A stretch of 35,611 nt of DNA, from contig JAPUDW010000420.1 in assembly GCA_027492915.1 (NCBI GenBank), positions 391-36,001 on the forward strand, read 5' to 3'. The translations under genes were made by a program, and so were the position numbers. The notes beneath the pieces are model-generated. The model was not told where the DNA came from and did no database searches. It saw only the letters and a list, made by a program, of their open reading frames with translations. The DNA is from Bacteroidota bacterium. Lineage in GTDB: Bacteria; Chloroflexota; Anaerolineae; Aggregatilineales; Phototrophicaceae. Position 1 is the first letter of the stretch, and each line of letters opens with the position of its first letter. Positions 1 to 8,660 of the stretch are shown here, piece after piece.

Positions 1-65
1 AAACTCTGAAGCGTTTCTTCAATCTTTTTGGCACGGCGCAGGAGTTCTTGACGGTCAAAGTCATT

Positions 66-3000
66 TTAAGAACCGGGCATCAGTACCTGAGTAACACTCG
101 GCAGCCGCCATTCTTTGCGCTTACGCGGTACGTTGGTTGGCGCTGTGGTACCCACACCTGCGGGGCGCTGAATTTCTGGCGAACGTCCAATCGGTGTCGC
201 ATCCGGTACGGCTGCCGCAGCGGTATGGGCTGGCGGCGGGGGTGGCGATGTGAGCGCTGCGCTTGCCATACCATCCCGTCCACCGGGGTTGATGGTTACA
301 CCGGCTGGGTCAGGCGGCTTGCCGAAGGATGATGCCGCAGGCATAGCCTTCGGGCTTGGGGCTTCAGACTTCTCTGGCTCATACGCCTTGGCAGGTGTAG
401 CCGCTGATGCCGTCGCTGGCGTATCTTTCCAGAAGGCTGCGGCAGGCTGCGGCGCTTTGCTATCGGCTGATGGCACGGCTGGCTTATCGCCCATTGGTGA
501 TGGTGTTGTTGGCTTACCAAACGGGCTGTTCGTCGCCGGTGGCGGCGTAGAAGGTCTACCGAATGGACTGCTGCTGGTCGATGTGCTGCTGGCGGGTGCT
601 ACCGAGGCCGCCGCAGGCTGGTTGATCGGCGAGGCCGGTTTATTCTCATCCGGTTTCGCGGGCAGTGGTGTGCCGCCCTGCCGGATTTCATTTAAGCGCC
701 CCATGCGGTCGCCGCTGGCTGGCTGTGCATCCGCAGGTTTAGTGCTGCCAAAGGTGGATGTACCAAAGCGGCTGCCCTGACTGCGCGGCAAGGGTTCGCC
801 AATACCTTTGGGTTGTGCGGGTGGCAGCGATGACAATTCTTCGCTGTCGTCCAATTCATCCAATTCGTCGTCTTCGAGTTCATCCTCATCGTCTATCACA
901 TCTTCAGGCCGCGAGAAGGCACTGGCTGATGACTTCAGCGGAGAATCCGGTACAGGCGGCTTGACGGGTGAGGCAGGTGACGATGCACTGCTAGCGCCAA
1001 ACGGTTTGGGCGTACTATCGCCGCCGAACGTCCGCGCGGGCGGTGTTGACGAGAAACCGCTTGAGGTGCTGCTGCCGTTTCCAAAGGCTGGACGTGCCGC
1101 AGTCGATGAACTGGCTGGCGCGCCGCTGGCACTTGATGCAGCAGCAGCGGGCTTCATGAGTTCACCCAAGCGTGCTGGCGGCGGTTCGCCTTGTCGAGCT
1201 GGTGTGGCAGGGACAGCCGGTGGTGGAACGGGTGAGCGCAGCGGAGCGGCTGACGTACTCATGGCTGCACTGCTGGCGTTGGCTGTTGCGGCGGCTGGTT
1301 GTGACGTGTTGATCGGCGTTGATGACGGGGCAGCGGGTTTATCCGCAGGCTTGGCGGCGTCATCTTTACCACCGCGATTGAATAAGCGACCAATGCCACC
1401 TGCGACCGCACCGGCGGTCGCTGCGGCAGCGGTTGTCGCAATCGTCGATGGTTTGATGCCAGTTTCCGAGGCCGATTCAGCCTTTGCAGGAACTGTTGCA
1501 GGGTCATTTGGTTTGCGACCGGGCAGCATGTTACCGAAGCGCGAGGCGATGCCACCACCGGCTGGTGAAGGTGTAAGTGCAGGCTTCGCGGCGGGGTTCG
1601 CTGGCACGCGCTCGACAGGTTCAAGCTCTTGTGCGCCAAATCCACCGATTTCCTTCTTGCCACCAATGTTGATGGCAATTGGACGCTCGGCAATGACAGG
1701 TTCACCCGCAGGTAATGCCGGTTCGCTGGCGGCGGGTAAGGCAGCCACGGCGGGAGCCGCAGGCAGCGCAGGGCTGGCCTCTTTGGTGATGCTAACAGCG
1801 GGCGCAGCTAGAGTTTGTGCCGTAAGTTGTTCGAGTGATACGGCAGCGGCGGCCTGTGCACGAGCCTGTGCGCGGTGACGGCGGGTATCTTGAAAACTGC
1901 GAACATTGCTGACGGCGATCATTGCGAGTTCGGCTGCACCGATGTCCAGCGTGAACATCGCGCCGATGACCAGCATCAGCAAAATCATGAAAAACGCACC
2001 CGCTTCGGTGACATTCGACACAAGGAAATAGTAAATTTCCCAACCGATTTGCCCGCCGCCAGTATGGTAAACATCCAATGAAAGTTTCATCTGGATGCTT
2101 AGTTCTTGAAAATTACTTACCGCACGGCTGCCTATAAAGCTGAACGTATCAAGATAGCTCATCAATGTCAGTACGGCGATATAGGTGATAACGATACCGA
2201 TCACCCGTTTGCGCGGGATGACGGGAGCATTTTCACCAAAGTGCCGAGCAATCAGCCAGATACCGATCATCAACATGGCGACCGGAATCGCAATTGAACC
2301 CCATCCAGCGAGGTCAATCAAGAAGCCGTTAATGGCTTGCGTCAGTTTACCTTCCGTTGTCGAAAGGCGGCTGAAGATTAACCCCAACGAACTGAGTAAT
2401 AAGACGACACCTAAAATATCGAGCTTGGTGTCGAGCGAAAGTCCGGCATTGTCATCAAGATGTGGGGCTTTGCTGGTGCGCGACTTCGGAGCCGGTTTCG
2501 CGGCTGCATCACCGCCACGCAGGAAGGCGGGCAAGAAGCGGCTGATACCGCCTTCGGCTGCCCCTGATTTACCTGCGGCGGGTTTCGCCCCTGCTGCCGG
2601 GGTGCCGCCTATTTTGCTGCCAAAGGGGGATGAACTGCCGCTGGACGCAGCAGGTTTTGCCCCACCGACTGCTGGATTAGTGCCAGTGGCGCGGGTACCG
2701 CTGCCAAAGGGCGATGATGAACTGCTGGCACCGGAACTGCTTGGCGCAGCGGGTTTGGCTGCTTTATCACCGCCACCACCAAAACGTCCGGTAATGCCGC
2801 CGAGCAAGCCACCGACTTTACTGGTGCTGCTGCTGGCTGCTTTAGGCGCAGCGGGTTTGGCCGTTTTATCGCCACCACCGCCGAAGCGCCCGGTAAGGCC
2901 ACTTAAGCCGCTGGTGATACCGCCTAATGCGCCACCGGCTTTGCTGCCGCTGCTGGTACCTTTGGGCGTAGCGGGTTTATCGGCTTTATCGCCACCACCG

Positions 3001-3764
3001 CCGAAGCGTCCGGTGATGCCGCCTAGCAGCCCACCCCCAGAAGGTTTCTTATCATCGGGTTTGGCTGGTGCGCTGGTCGAAGCGGGTTTAGTGCCGCTGC
3101 CACCACCAAATGAACTGCTTGAACTGCCTGACCCACTCGAACCACCGAAGGACGATCCGCTGCCTGAGGGACGGCTGGCACTGCTTGAACTACTGCCGGG
3201 GCTAGAAGGAGATGAAGGACTGCTGCTGGCTGGTCGGTTACCACCAAACGGTGATGAACTGCCGCTGGAACTGCCGGAGCTACCCGAACTGCCTGTTCCG
3301 CTTGAGCCGCCAAATGACGACCCACTGCTGGCAGGCCGATTAGCACCTCCGCCGAACGAACTGCCGGAACTGCCACTCGAAGGTGACGAAGGGTTGCTGC
3401 TGGCTGGACGGCTGCCACCAAATGGCGATGTTCCGCCGCTGGATGTTGTAGGGGATGTGGGGCTAGCACCCGCTGGTCGGCTGGTCGGGCTGTTTGGTGT
3501 CGAGCCAAAGCTCGCCGGACGCGAGGCAGGGTTAGACCCGCCACCGGGAGCGGGACTGGTACGCGCACCTGACCCCGGCAAACTGGATGTAGACCGGTTG
3601 CTGAAACTGCTGCTCGAACTTGAGCCGCCGAAGGGATTTACACGCGACGAAGAGGCTGACGCAGATGATCCACTTTCTTCATCATCACTCTGATCGTCAT
3701 CATCTTCGATTTCTTCTTCATCATCGTCATCAAATTGGTCGTAATCGCCGCCTACGTAACGCAT
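66..3764 (-). CDS. ftsK: DNA translocase FtsK/SpoIIIE family, N-terminal membrane and linker region (in-frame TAA, continues past window edge)
   Basis: 1232 codons up to a TAA. Residues 1-31 are very acidic; about 32-440 is Ser/Gly/Pro low complexity with SPFGG and RPAS units. Four membrane segments follow (about 449-467, 487-507, 520-538, 575-610), ending in the GGGQIG...G pattern of the FtsK 4TM domain. A second Ala/Pro-rich linker then leads to KRKEWRLPSVTQVLMPGS. After the stop, the same frame in bases 65-1 reads NDFDRQELLRRAKKIEETL, the conserved stretch just before the FtsK motor, so the gene is FtsK and its ATPase and gamma domains lie off the window. FtsK moves chromosome termini through the closing septum. 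The start has AGGTGA six bases upstream. A 440-residue low-complexity segment before the membrane domain is unusual. Identity is confident; whether the stop is real is not. Confidence 0.85.
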   Translation of the reverse strand: MRYVGGDYDQFDDDDEEEIEDDDDQSDDEESGSSASASSSRVNPFGGSSSSSSFSNRSTSSLPGSGARTSPAPGGGSNPASRPASFGSTPNSPTSRPAGASPTSPTTSSGGTSPFGGSRPASSNPSSPSSGSSGSSFGGGANRPASSGSSFGGSSGTGSSGSSGSSSGSSSPFGGNRPASSSPSSPSSPGSSSSSASRPSGSGSSFGGSSGSGSSSSSFGGGSGTKPASTSAPAKPDDKKPSGGGLLGGITGRFGGGGDKADKPATPKGTSSGSKAGGALGGITSGLSGLTGRFGGGGDKTAKPAAPKAASSSTSKVGGLLGGITGRFGGGGDKAAKPAAPSSSGASSSSSPFGSGTRATGTNPAVGGAKPAASSGSSSPFGSKIGGTPAAGAKPAAGKSGAAEGGISRFLPAFLRGGDAAAKPAPKSRTSKAPHLDDNAGLSLDTKLDILGVVLLLSSLGLIFSRLSTTEGKLTQAINGFLIDLAGWGSIAIPVAMLMIGIWLIARHFGENAPVIPRKRVIGIVITYIAVLTLMSYLDTFSFIGSRAVSNFQELSIQMKLSLDVYHTGGGQIGWEIYYFLVSNVTEAGAFFMILLMLVIGAMFTLDIGAAELAMIAVSNVRSFQDTRRHRAQARAQAAAAVSLEQLTAQTLAAPAVSITKEASPALPAAPAVAALPAASEPALPAGEPVIAERPIAINIGGKKEIGGFGAQELEPVERVPANPAAKPALTPSPAGGGIASRFGNMLPGRKPNDPATVPAKAESASETGIKPSTIATTAAAATAGAVAGGIGRLFNRGGKDDAAKPADKPAAPSSTPINTSQPAAATANASSAAMSTSAAPLRSPVPPPAVPATPARQGEPPPARLGELMKPAAAASSASGAPASSSTAARPAFGNGSSTSSGFSSTPPARTFGGDSTPKPFGASSASSPASPVKPPVPDSPLKSSASAFSRPEDVIDDEDELEDDELDELDDSEELSSLPPAQPKGIGEPLPRSQGSRFGTSTFGSTKPADAQPASGDRMGRLNEIRQGGTPLPAKPDENKPASPINQPAAASVAPASSTSTSSSPFGRPSTPPPATNSPFGKPTTPSPMGDKPAVPSADSKAPQPAAAFWKDTPATASAATPAKAYEPEKSEAPSPKAMPAASSFGKPPDPAGVTINPGGRDGMASAALTSPPPPPAHTAAAAVPDATPIGRSPEIQRPAGVGTTAPTNVPRKRKEWRLPSVTQVLMPGS
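2742..3035 (-). repeat. Degenerate tandem repeats inside the ftsK linker
   Basis: Three imperfect copies of a module of about 25-32 codons lie end to end at residues 244-341. Each contains GGITGRFGGGGDK (the middle one extended by SGLSGL) followed by a KPAxPK stretch and a Ser/Thr spacer. The repetition is visible in both DNA and protein and could expand or contract by recombination or slippage. I infer a flexible, length-variable tether rather than a folded domain. Confidence 0.75.
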
Positions 3765-4065
3765 AGTGGCTCACCTGTTCAAAACTTATTCAACGTTCTG
3801 GGAACAAACTTTGGGGTATTCGAGTATGCAGTGCATAACGCATGACCCCGATACCTGCACATTACTGCGAGGTCTGAACAGCTATTATCGACATTTATCC
3901 ATAGTGAAATCATACCACAAATGTCGATTCAAGACCTATTGTAGAACATTTGTTTATAAAGTTCAAGGCGCTGTTATTATTCTTTATAGGGTATACGAAT
4001 GCTGCGGGGGATTTGTTTCCATTGGTATATAGACGTGGTTTAGGTACGGCATATTACGCTTCCTA
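3765..4065. other. Intergenic region upstream of ftsK, no convincing gene
   Basis: About 300 bases separate the ftsK start from the end of the DMT exporter gene; both are on the minus strand. An 88-codon plus-strand frame here has no ribosome site or recognisable composition, and I reject it. Two inverted GAAC/GTTC elements are visible: GTTCTGGGAAC at 3795-3805 and GAACATTTGTTT at 3944-3955. The second differs by one base from the GAAC-N4-GTTC form of LexA sites in Gram-positive-type bacteria. A regulatory role is speculative. Confidence 0.4.
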
Positions 4066-4998
4066 TTAGATTTCCTCGGCTGGAACCACCATTGTTTGTT
4101 TACGCCCTGCACCCTTGAACTGTACCATTAGTACACCTGCTGCTACGGCTGCCAGACCGAGTATTTCCTGCGGTGATAGGCGTTCACTTAAGAATATCCA
4201 TGCTAGTGCCGCGATTTGAATAAGCATGGTGTTATTGATAATGCTGGACTCGACGGCTGGCAGGGTGCGCAACGTCAAGTTCCAGAGCGTGAAGGCGAAA
4301 GCAGTGTTTATACCTGCCAACCACAGGATAATCAGCCAGCTATTCAACGCTAATTGAGGCCAACCGGATTGCGCGATACCGACGATTAGCAAAATAACTG
4401 CGCCGATGCCAATGCTGACGAAGGTGACGATGATAGGGTTGATGTGGGCGCTGCGGTTCACGCGCCGCCCTATGATCGACGAGGCCGAATTTGCCAGCAC
4501 GACAATACCCGCTGCCAGCAGCCCCAGCCGTTCGCCTGCCGGAATATCCACCGGAAAAAAGTATAAGATGATGCCCACGAAAAAGATGCCAATACCAAAC
4601 CACTGCCTTGCTAACAGGCGTTCCGCCAGCACGACGCTGCCCACCAATGCCACCACCACGACACTCAAATTGATGAGCAAGGTTAAGGTAGTCGCGGGGA
4701 GATAGGAAAGGGCGATGAACTGCGCTCCCTGCGTGATGGCGATAAAGACCAGCCCTAATATCGCGAGTTGCAGCCAGTCGTTACGGCGCAGGCTACTTAA
4801 TTCCATGCGCCATGCACGCGATGACAGCACTACAGGACACAAGCATAGAAATGCGAGACTGTAACGTAATCCAGCGAAGGTTAAAGGCGGGATGTCTTTT
4901 AAACCAAACTTGATGAGTATCCACGAGGTTGACCACAAAAATGTGACAAACAACGCTTGAATGACAGCTCTTGTGTGGGGCGATAAGCGGCTAAACAT
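4066..4998 (-). CDS. EamA/DMT-superfamily permease (metabolite exporter type)
   Basis: 310 residues with ten predicted hydrophobic segments arranged as two EamA repeats, the usual size and layout of the drug/metabolite transporter superfamily. The first repeat opens with FLWSTSWILIKFGLKDIPPLTFAGLRYSLAF cut into its two helices; the second (about residues 155-295) ends with LSERLSPQEILGLAAVAAGVL, a typical EamA closing pattern. These inner-membrane proteins usually export amino acids or other small metabolites; the substrate cannot be read from sequence. The start lacks an obvious Shine-Dalgarno site. It follows the FHA-protein gene by about 80 bases on the same strand and may share its transcript. 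Confidence 0.85.
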   Translation of the reverse strand: MFSRLSPHTRAVIQALFVTFLWSTSWILIKFGLKDIPPLTFAGLRYSLAFLCLCPVVLSSRAWRMELSSLRRNDWLQLAILGLVFIAITQGAQFIALSYLPATTLTLLINLSVVVVALVGSVVLAERLLARQWFGIGIFFVGIILYFFPVDIPAGERLGLLAAGIVVLANSASSIIGRRVNRSAHINPIIVTFVSIGIGAVILLIVGIAQSGWPQLALNSWLIILWLAGINTAFAFTLWNLTLRTLPAVESSIINNTMLIQIAALAWIFLSERLSPQEILGLAAVAAGVLMVQFKGAGRKQTMVVPAEEI

Positions 4999-5078
4999 AA
5001 TCTAGTCATGATAGCGGATAGGGGGACGGCGGGCAAGATACCAACCTGACATTGGCATCTTCGCCTACCTTGAAGTCG

Positions 5079-6146
5079 CTATACGGTGTGGCGGAGGACA
5101 AGCAAGGTTTCGCCTATCGTCACCATTTGACCGATGTCCCATTCAGTCGGACTGTTCGGTATCAACGGAATGCCATCGATAAACGTACCATTGGCGCTGT
5201 GCAAATCGGTTACTTTGATGCCAGTTTCCAATGTTCCGGCGATGAGCAGATGCACCCGTGACACAAGTGCGTCACTAATTTCGATGTCGGCCATTAGGCT
5301 GCGCCCGACCAGTACCGATGGTTTGGTGAGGTCGATTTTCTCTGAGGAGACGATTCCCTGCTGCTTAATAATTTCAAGCTGGAGTGTGCTGTTTGGCGGT
5401 GGTGGTGCGACACGGTGGGTACGGCTTTTATCGATCCGCGGCGCGGATTTAGGCGCGTTTTGATCTTTCAGTATTTCTGTTTGAGGCAGCGCTTCAGCTT
5501 TGGCATGTGAACCGTTTCCGTTGGAAGTTAACAGGACGGGTTCATCTTTGTGGTTGCCATTGGTCGATGGAAGTGTTTCAGGTTTTTCCTGCACACCTGA
5601 CCAGTGACCATTCAAGGATGGTGCCGGTGTTGCAGTTGCTTGCACGACTGGCAGGTCTTCTAACTGAACCAGCGCTGTTAGTTGGTCACGGATGACACTC
5701 ACCACCTCGGCTTGCGGCTTGCAATAAAACTCCAGCAGCATTTCGTGCGCCAGAACAGCCGTATTTCGCGCATCGCGGGTCGAAACCTGCACATCGTCGA
5801 TACGGTCGATATGCGTTTCACGCAGCTTCTCGACCGCATTCTTGCCCATATTTTTGAGTATGGGGTCGAATAAATCCCAGCGTTGCAAAATTAAGTTCAA
5901 CCATGCATCAAGGTCAAGCTGCTCGATGGCTGTTTTGGGGGTCAAGTTTTTGGTATCAAGATCAGGCTGCGTCGTTTCCAGAATGCCTCGTATCACTTCC
6001 AGATCGAGCGTCGCGTTCAATTTGGTTTTGTAAACGGCTATCACTGGTTCACTGATACTCTTCTTGAGAATACCTAAAATTTGGTCTAGCGACTCTTGTA
6101 CATCGACTTCATCTGATGACTGATGTTTTTCCTCAATCATTTCCAT
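5079..6146 (-). CDS. FHA-domain protein with helical N-terminal domain
   Basis: 355 residues from the chosen ATG, which has GAAGGG eight bases upstream; a GTG at 6209 would add 21 residues. The C-terminal 84 residues are a forkhead-associated domain with GRS near 281, SRVH near 296 and NGT near 319, the loops that bind phosphothreonine. Residues about 190-270 are a low-complexity linker with Asn/Gly/His runs. The N-terminal part is helical; its AWLNLILQRWDLF and later DARNTAVLAHEMLLEF stretches loosely resemble Swt1-type HEPN domains, but the RNxxAH catalytic signature is not intact, so this is only a suggestion. Likely a cytoplasmic phosphoprotein reader in Ser/Thr kinase signalling; no kinase gene is in the window. 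Confidence 0.8.
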   Translation of the reverse strand: MEMIEEKHQSSDEVDVQESLDQILGILKKSISEPVIAVYKTKLNATLDLEVIRGILETTQPDLDTKNLTPKTAIEQLDLDAWLNLILQRWDLFDPILKNMGKNAVEKLRETHIDRIDDVQVSTRDARNTAVLAHEMLLEFYCKPQAEVVSVIRDQLTALVQLEDLPVVQATATPAPSLNGHWSGVQEKPETLPSTNGNHKDEPVLLTSNGNGSHAKAEALPQTEILKDQNAPKSAPRIDKSRTHRVAPPPPNSTLQLEIIKQQGIVSSEKIDLTKPSVLVGRSLMADIEISDALVSRVHLLIAGTLETGIKVTDLHSANGTFIDGIPLIPNSPTEWDIGQMVTIGETLLVLRHTV

Positions 6147-6474
6147 TTTGGCTAACCCTTCCCGAACACGAGTCCTTATCCCAACAGTATAGTTATAATT
6201 CGTTTTCACTTACATGAAGCTTGCATGAAAAAATGATCGAGAATTTTTACCTTTGTTACATAGCTTACTAAATGTTAGGCCACTTGGCTCATATGACTTT
6301 GGTAATCGGTGATAAAAATAATAACGACAAATGGCTTTGATTTGGATTGCTCGGGCGCTTAATAGCTGATGAATATCCCTCAAAAGTAGGGTGCAGCCTA
6401 CTAGACAGCCTCAAAAAGGCGTGTTATATTGAGTTAGTTGTACGCATATTGGCGTAACCAAATGTAGGTGTATT
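6147..6474. other. Divergent AT-rich intergenic region
   Basis: This spacer lies between the divergently transcribed FHA and amine-oxidase genes. It is visibly richer in A and T than its neighbours and holds no credible gene. The best-resolved element is the plus-strand promoter listed separately at its right end. The 5' part may encode an N-terminal extension of the FHA protein if the GTG at 6209 is used. Confidence 0.5.
6402..6430 (+). promoter_or_regulatory. Predicted promoter of the amine oxidase / GNAT operon
   Basis: A -35-like TAGACA at 6402-6407 is followed after 17 bases by TATATT at 6425-6430, with TG one base upstream of the -10 (extended -10). Transcription would begin roughly 35-40 bases before the ATG at 6475, leaving room for the AGGTG ribosome site. 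Prediction from pattern only. Confidence 0.5.
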
Positions 6475-7743
6475 ATGTTTACTCTCGTGATCGGCGCTGG
6501 CATGGCCGGACTAACCGCAGCTTATGAATTACAAGCAGCAGGTGAGTCGGTTATCGTGCTGGAAGCCCGTGACCGGATCGGTGGTCGGTTACATACCAAC
6601 CACGACTTCGCAGGTATCCCCGTTGAGTTCGGCGCCGAGTTCATTCATGGTGATCTGGCTCCGACCTGACTGCTTGTCCGCAAACTCGGACTTCGTACCC
6701 TCGAATGGCGTAAAACTGATGACTCACTTGTCCGCTTGACGGATGGTTCAATTTGCCTGATGCAAGACGCAAGGCAGGATGAACAATTCGACATGATCCG
6801 CACATGGTTATTACCTGATGTGCCAGTGCTGGACGGTGATGAGGATTTCGGCAGTTACCTGAAGCGTATCGGCTTTACGGACGCGCAAATTCGTTATGCG
6901 CAGCGCATGTTCGTGAACGCTGAAGGCGACTCGCTGCCGAATATCAGCGCGACCGCAGCCCTCGGTGAAATTCACGAGAAAGCCAACGGTCAGGGTGATT
7001 TTCGTGTGCTGGACGGCTATGACACGCTGGCGAAACATCTGGCTGAAGGGCTGGATATTCGCCTGAACACACCGATTACCGCCATTGATTGGTCGGCGAG
7101 TCAGGTGCAGGTTACAACCGGCAGCGGCACGTTCGAAGCGGATCAAGTCGTGATCACAATCCCGCTGGGTGTCTTGCAAGCGGATACGATCACGTTCATA
7201 CCCGACCTACCTGCTGACAAGCAGAATGCCATCCGCAATACGCGCATGGGGCCGGGATTGAAAATGATCTACCGTTTCCGCGAACCAATCCTGCCACCGG
7301 ATATTATGGCGCTGTTTTCGAACAGCCTGCCGCCGATGTGGTGGTCGCCTTCGTTTGGTCACAATACAGATCAGACGGTATGGACGGCCTTCGCGACGGG
7401 TGATTGGGCGCGGGAACTGATGGCGCTCGGAGATGAAGGGGCGCTGGCAAAAGGGCTGGAAACCTTGCGTATTGAACTCGATATGCCGGAGTTGCAGCCA
7501 GAAGCCATGCACCTGATGAACTGGACGGCAGAACCCTACACACGCGGCGCGTACAGCGTCGCCTTACCCGTTTATCCCAATACCCGTGACGAGCTTGCCC
7601 GTCCGGTGGGGCGGCTGTACTGGGCGGGTGAACACACCGCCGCGCACGGCTTTTCATCCACCATACACGGTGCATACGTCAGTGGGGTACGTGCAGCAAA
7701 AGAAGTCCTCGCAGCCGTTTCGCGGCAGCAGGCAGTATCGTAA
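6475..7743 (+). pseudogene. FAD-dependent amine oxidase, interrupted by one in-frame TGA (6667-6669)
   Basis: 422 codons in one frame. The N-terminus is a dinucleotide-binding fold: [13 protein letters not shown], then [13 protein letters not shown] and EFGAEFIHG, the FAD signature of the flavin monoamine oxidase family. The C-terminus has LYWAGEHTAAHGFSSTIHGA, the second FAD-binding stretch. Codon 65 is TGA in the context APT-stop-LLVRKLGL; everything before and after is in the same frame and family-like, and one G-to-A change from TGG would explain it. No internal start with a good ribosome site rescues the distal half (a TTG at 6736 is the next candidate). The product would oxidise a primary or secondary amine. 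The first GNAT gene starts 21 bases downstream, so they are co-transcribed. Either a recent pseudogene, a sequence error, or read-through. Confidence 0.8.
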
Positions 7744-7764
7744 TTTTTATCGAAAGAGGATCGT

Positions 7765-8559
7765 ATGAACGCCAATTTATCGAGCACCTTCCAGCCTCGG
7801 CTTAGACAGAACCGGGACACGCAAATTGCTGTTGTCCCGAGTTCAGTCAAGTATGCGGGGCAAATGGAAATGTGCCACCAACTCGCTTACGGTTATACCC
7901 TTGCGGACATTACGTCCGATGTGGAAGCCGGTGAAGCCCTCACTGCGGACAAGTTCCGCCAGCACCTCGCGATTTTCCCCCAAGGACAGTTTATAGCGCT
8001 GGACAAGGCGACTGACCGTGTGGTCGGGTTGACTGTCAGTATGCGCGTGGACTTAAAGACGCATGACGCTGCCAAGTCGTGGGCAGAACTGACCAACGAC
8101 GGCTGACTGACTACTGATAACCCAAACGGCGACTGGCTGTATGGAGTCGACTCGGTCGTTCTTCATGATTATCGCAGTCAGGGCGTGGGCGGCAAGCTGA
8201 TTGAAGCACGCTACGATGTTATCCGCAAATTGAATTTGCGCGGTCTGGTCGCGGGCAGTATCCCGATTGATTTCAGCAAAGTCGCTGACCATGTATCGAT
8301 TGAACAATATGTTCGCGATGTGGTTGCCGGAACGCGGTTTGACACTAACCTGAGCAAACAACTTCGGAAGGGCTTTAAGGTTCATGGCCTGATCCCGAAT
8401 TATACGATTGAGCCAACCTGCGGTGGTTATGGTGTGGAGATCGTCTGGGATAACCCTGACTATCGACCGCTGCGGCGTGTTTACGCTGCGGCTGTGCCTG
8501 CCGCGCGTACACCGGTGGTACGCCCGATGCCCGCGCCGTTGATGCCGCGCACGGCTTAA
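7765..8559 (+). pseudogene. GNAT-family acetyltransferase paralogue, interrupted by one in-frame TGA (8104-8106)
   Basis: 264 codons in one frame with AGAGG upstream of the ATG. It is a tandem paralogue of the gene at 8661-9386: both share AEQM/AGQM near the N-terminus, FPQGQF/FPEGQF, TVSMR, GDWLYGV/GEWLYGV, the acetyl-CoA loop (YRSQGVGGKL here, YQGKGIGKQL there) and LNLRGLVAGS. The stop sits in SWAELTNDG-stop-LTTD; the paralogue reads SWWELIGYGWLN, so the TGA replaces a Trp exactly. One G-to-A transition from TGG restores the gene. GNAT enzymes move an acetyl group from acetyl-CoA to an amine; the substrate is unknown, though its place behind an amine oxidase suggests amine metabolism. Confidence 0.85.
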
Positions 8560-8584
8560 TCAACCGAATTATTCGTGCCACCTT

Positions 8585-8613
8585 GTAGGGGTTTGCCGCC
8601 AGCAAACCTCTAC
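8585..8613. repeat. 29-base dispersed palindrome, copy 1
   Basis: Left arm GTAGGGGTTTGC, loop CGCCA, right arm GCAAACCTCTAC; the arms pair with one mismatch. It lies 25 bases after the stop of the first GNAT gene. Closely similar copies occur at 24936-24964 and 29029-29057, each just after a plus-strand gene. It may act as a terminator or transcript-end stabiliser, or be a REP-like element. Confidence 0.8.
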
Positions 8614-8660
8614 ATCAACCCATTTTTATAACTGTGTTTATCCCGATAAGGAAACCGATC

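Noticed and set aside
808..3693. Long plus-strand frames (808-1878 and 2185-3693) opposite ftsK
   Set aside because: They are the complement of GC-rich repetitive Ser/Gly/Pro codons, lack ribosome sites and are Leu/Pro/Ala mixtures without any domain.
3766..4032. 88-codon plus-strand frame
   Set aside because: No ribosome site, Cys/Tyr-rich random composition and no family.
6667..8106. Selenocysteine at the in-frame TGA codons
   Set aside because: The paralogue has Trp at the second site, neither site is a redox-motif position, and I saw no convincing hairpin directly downstream.
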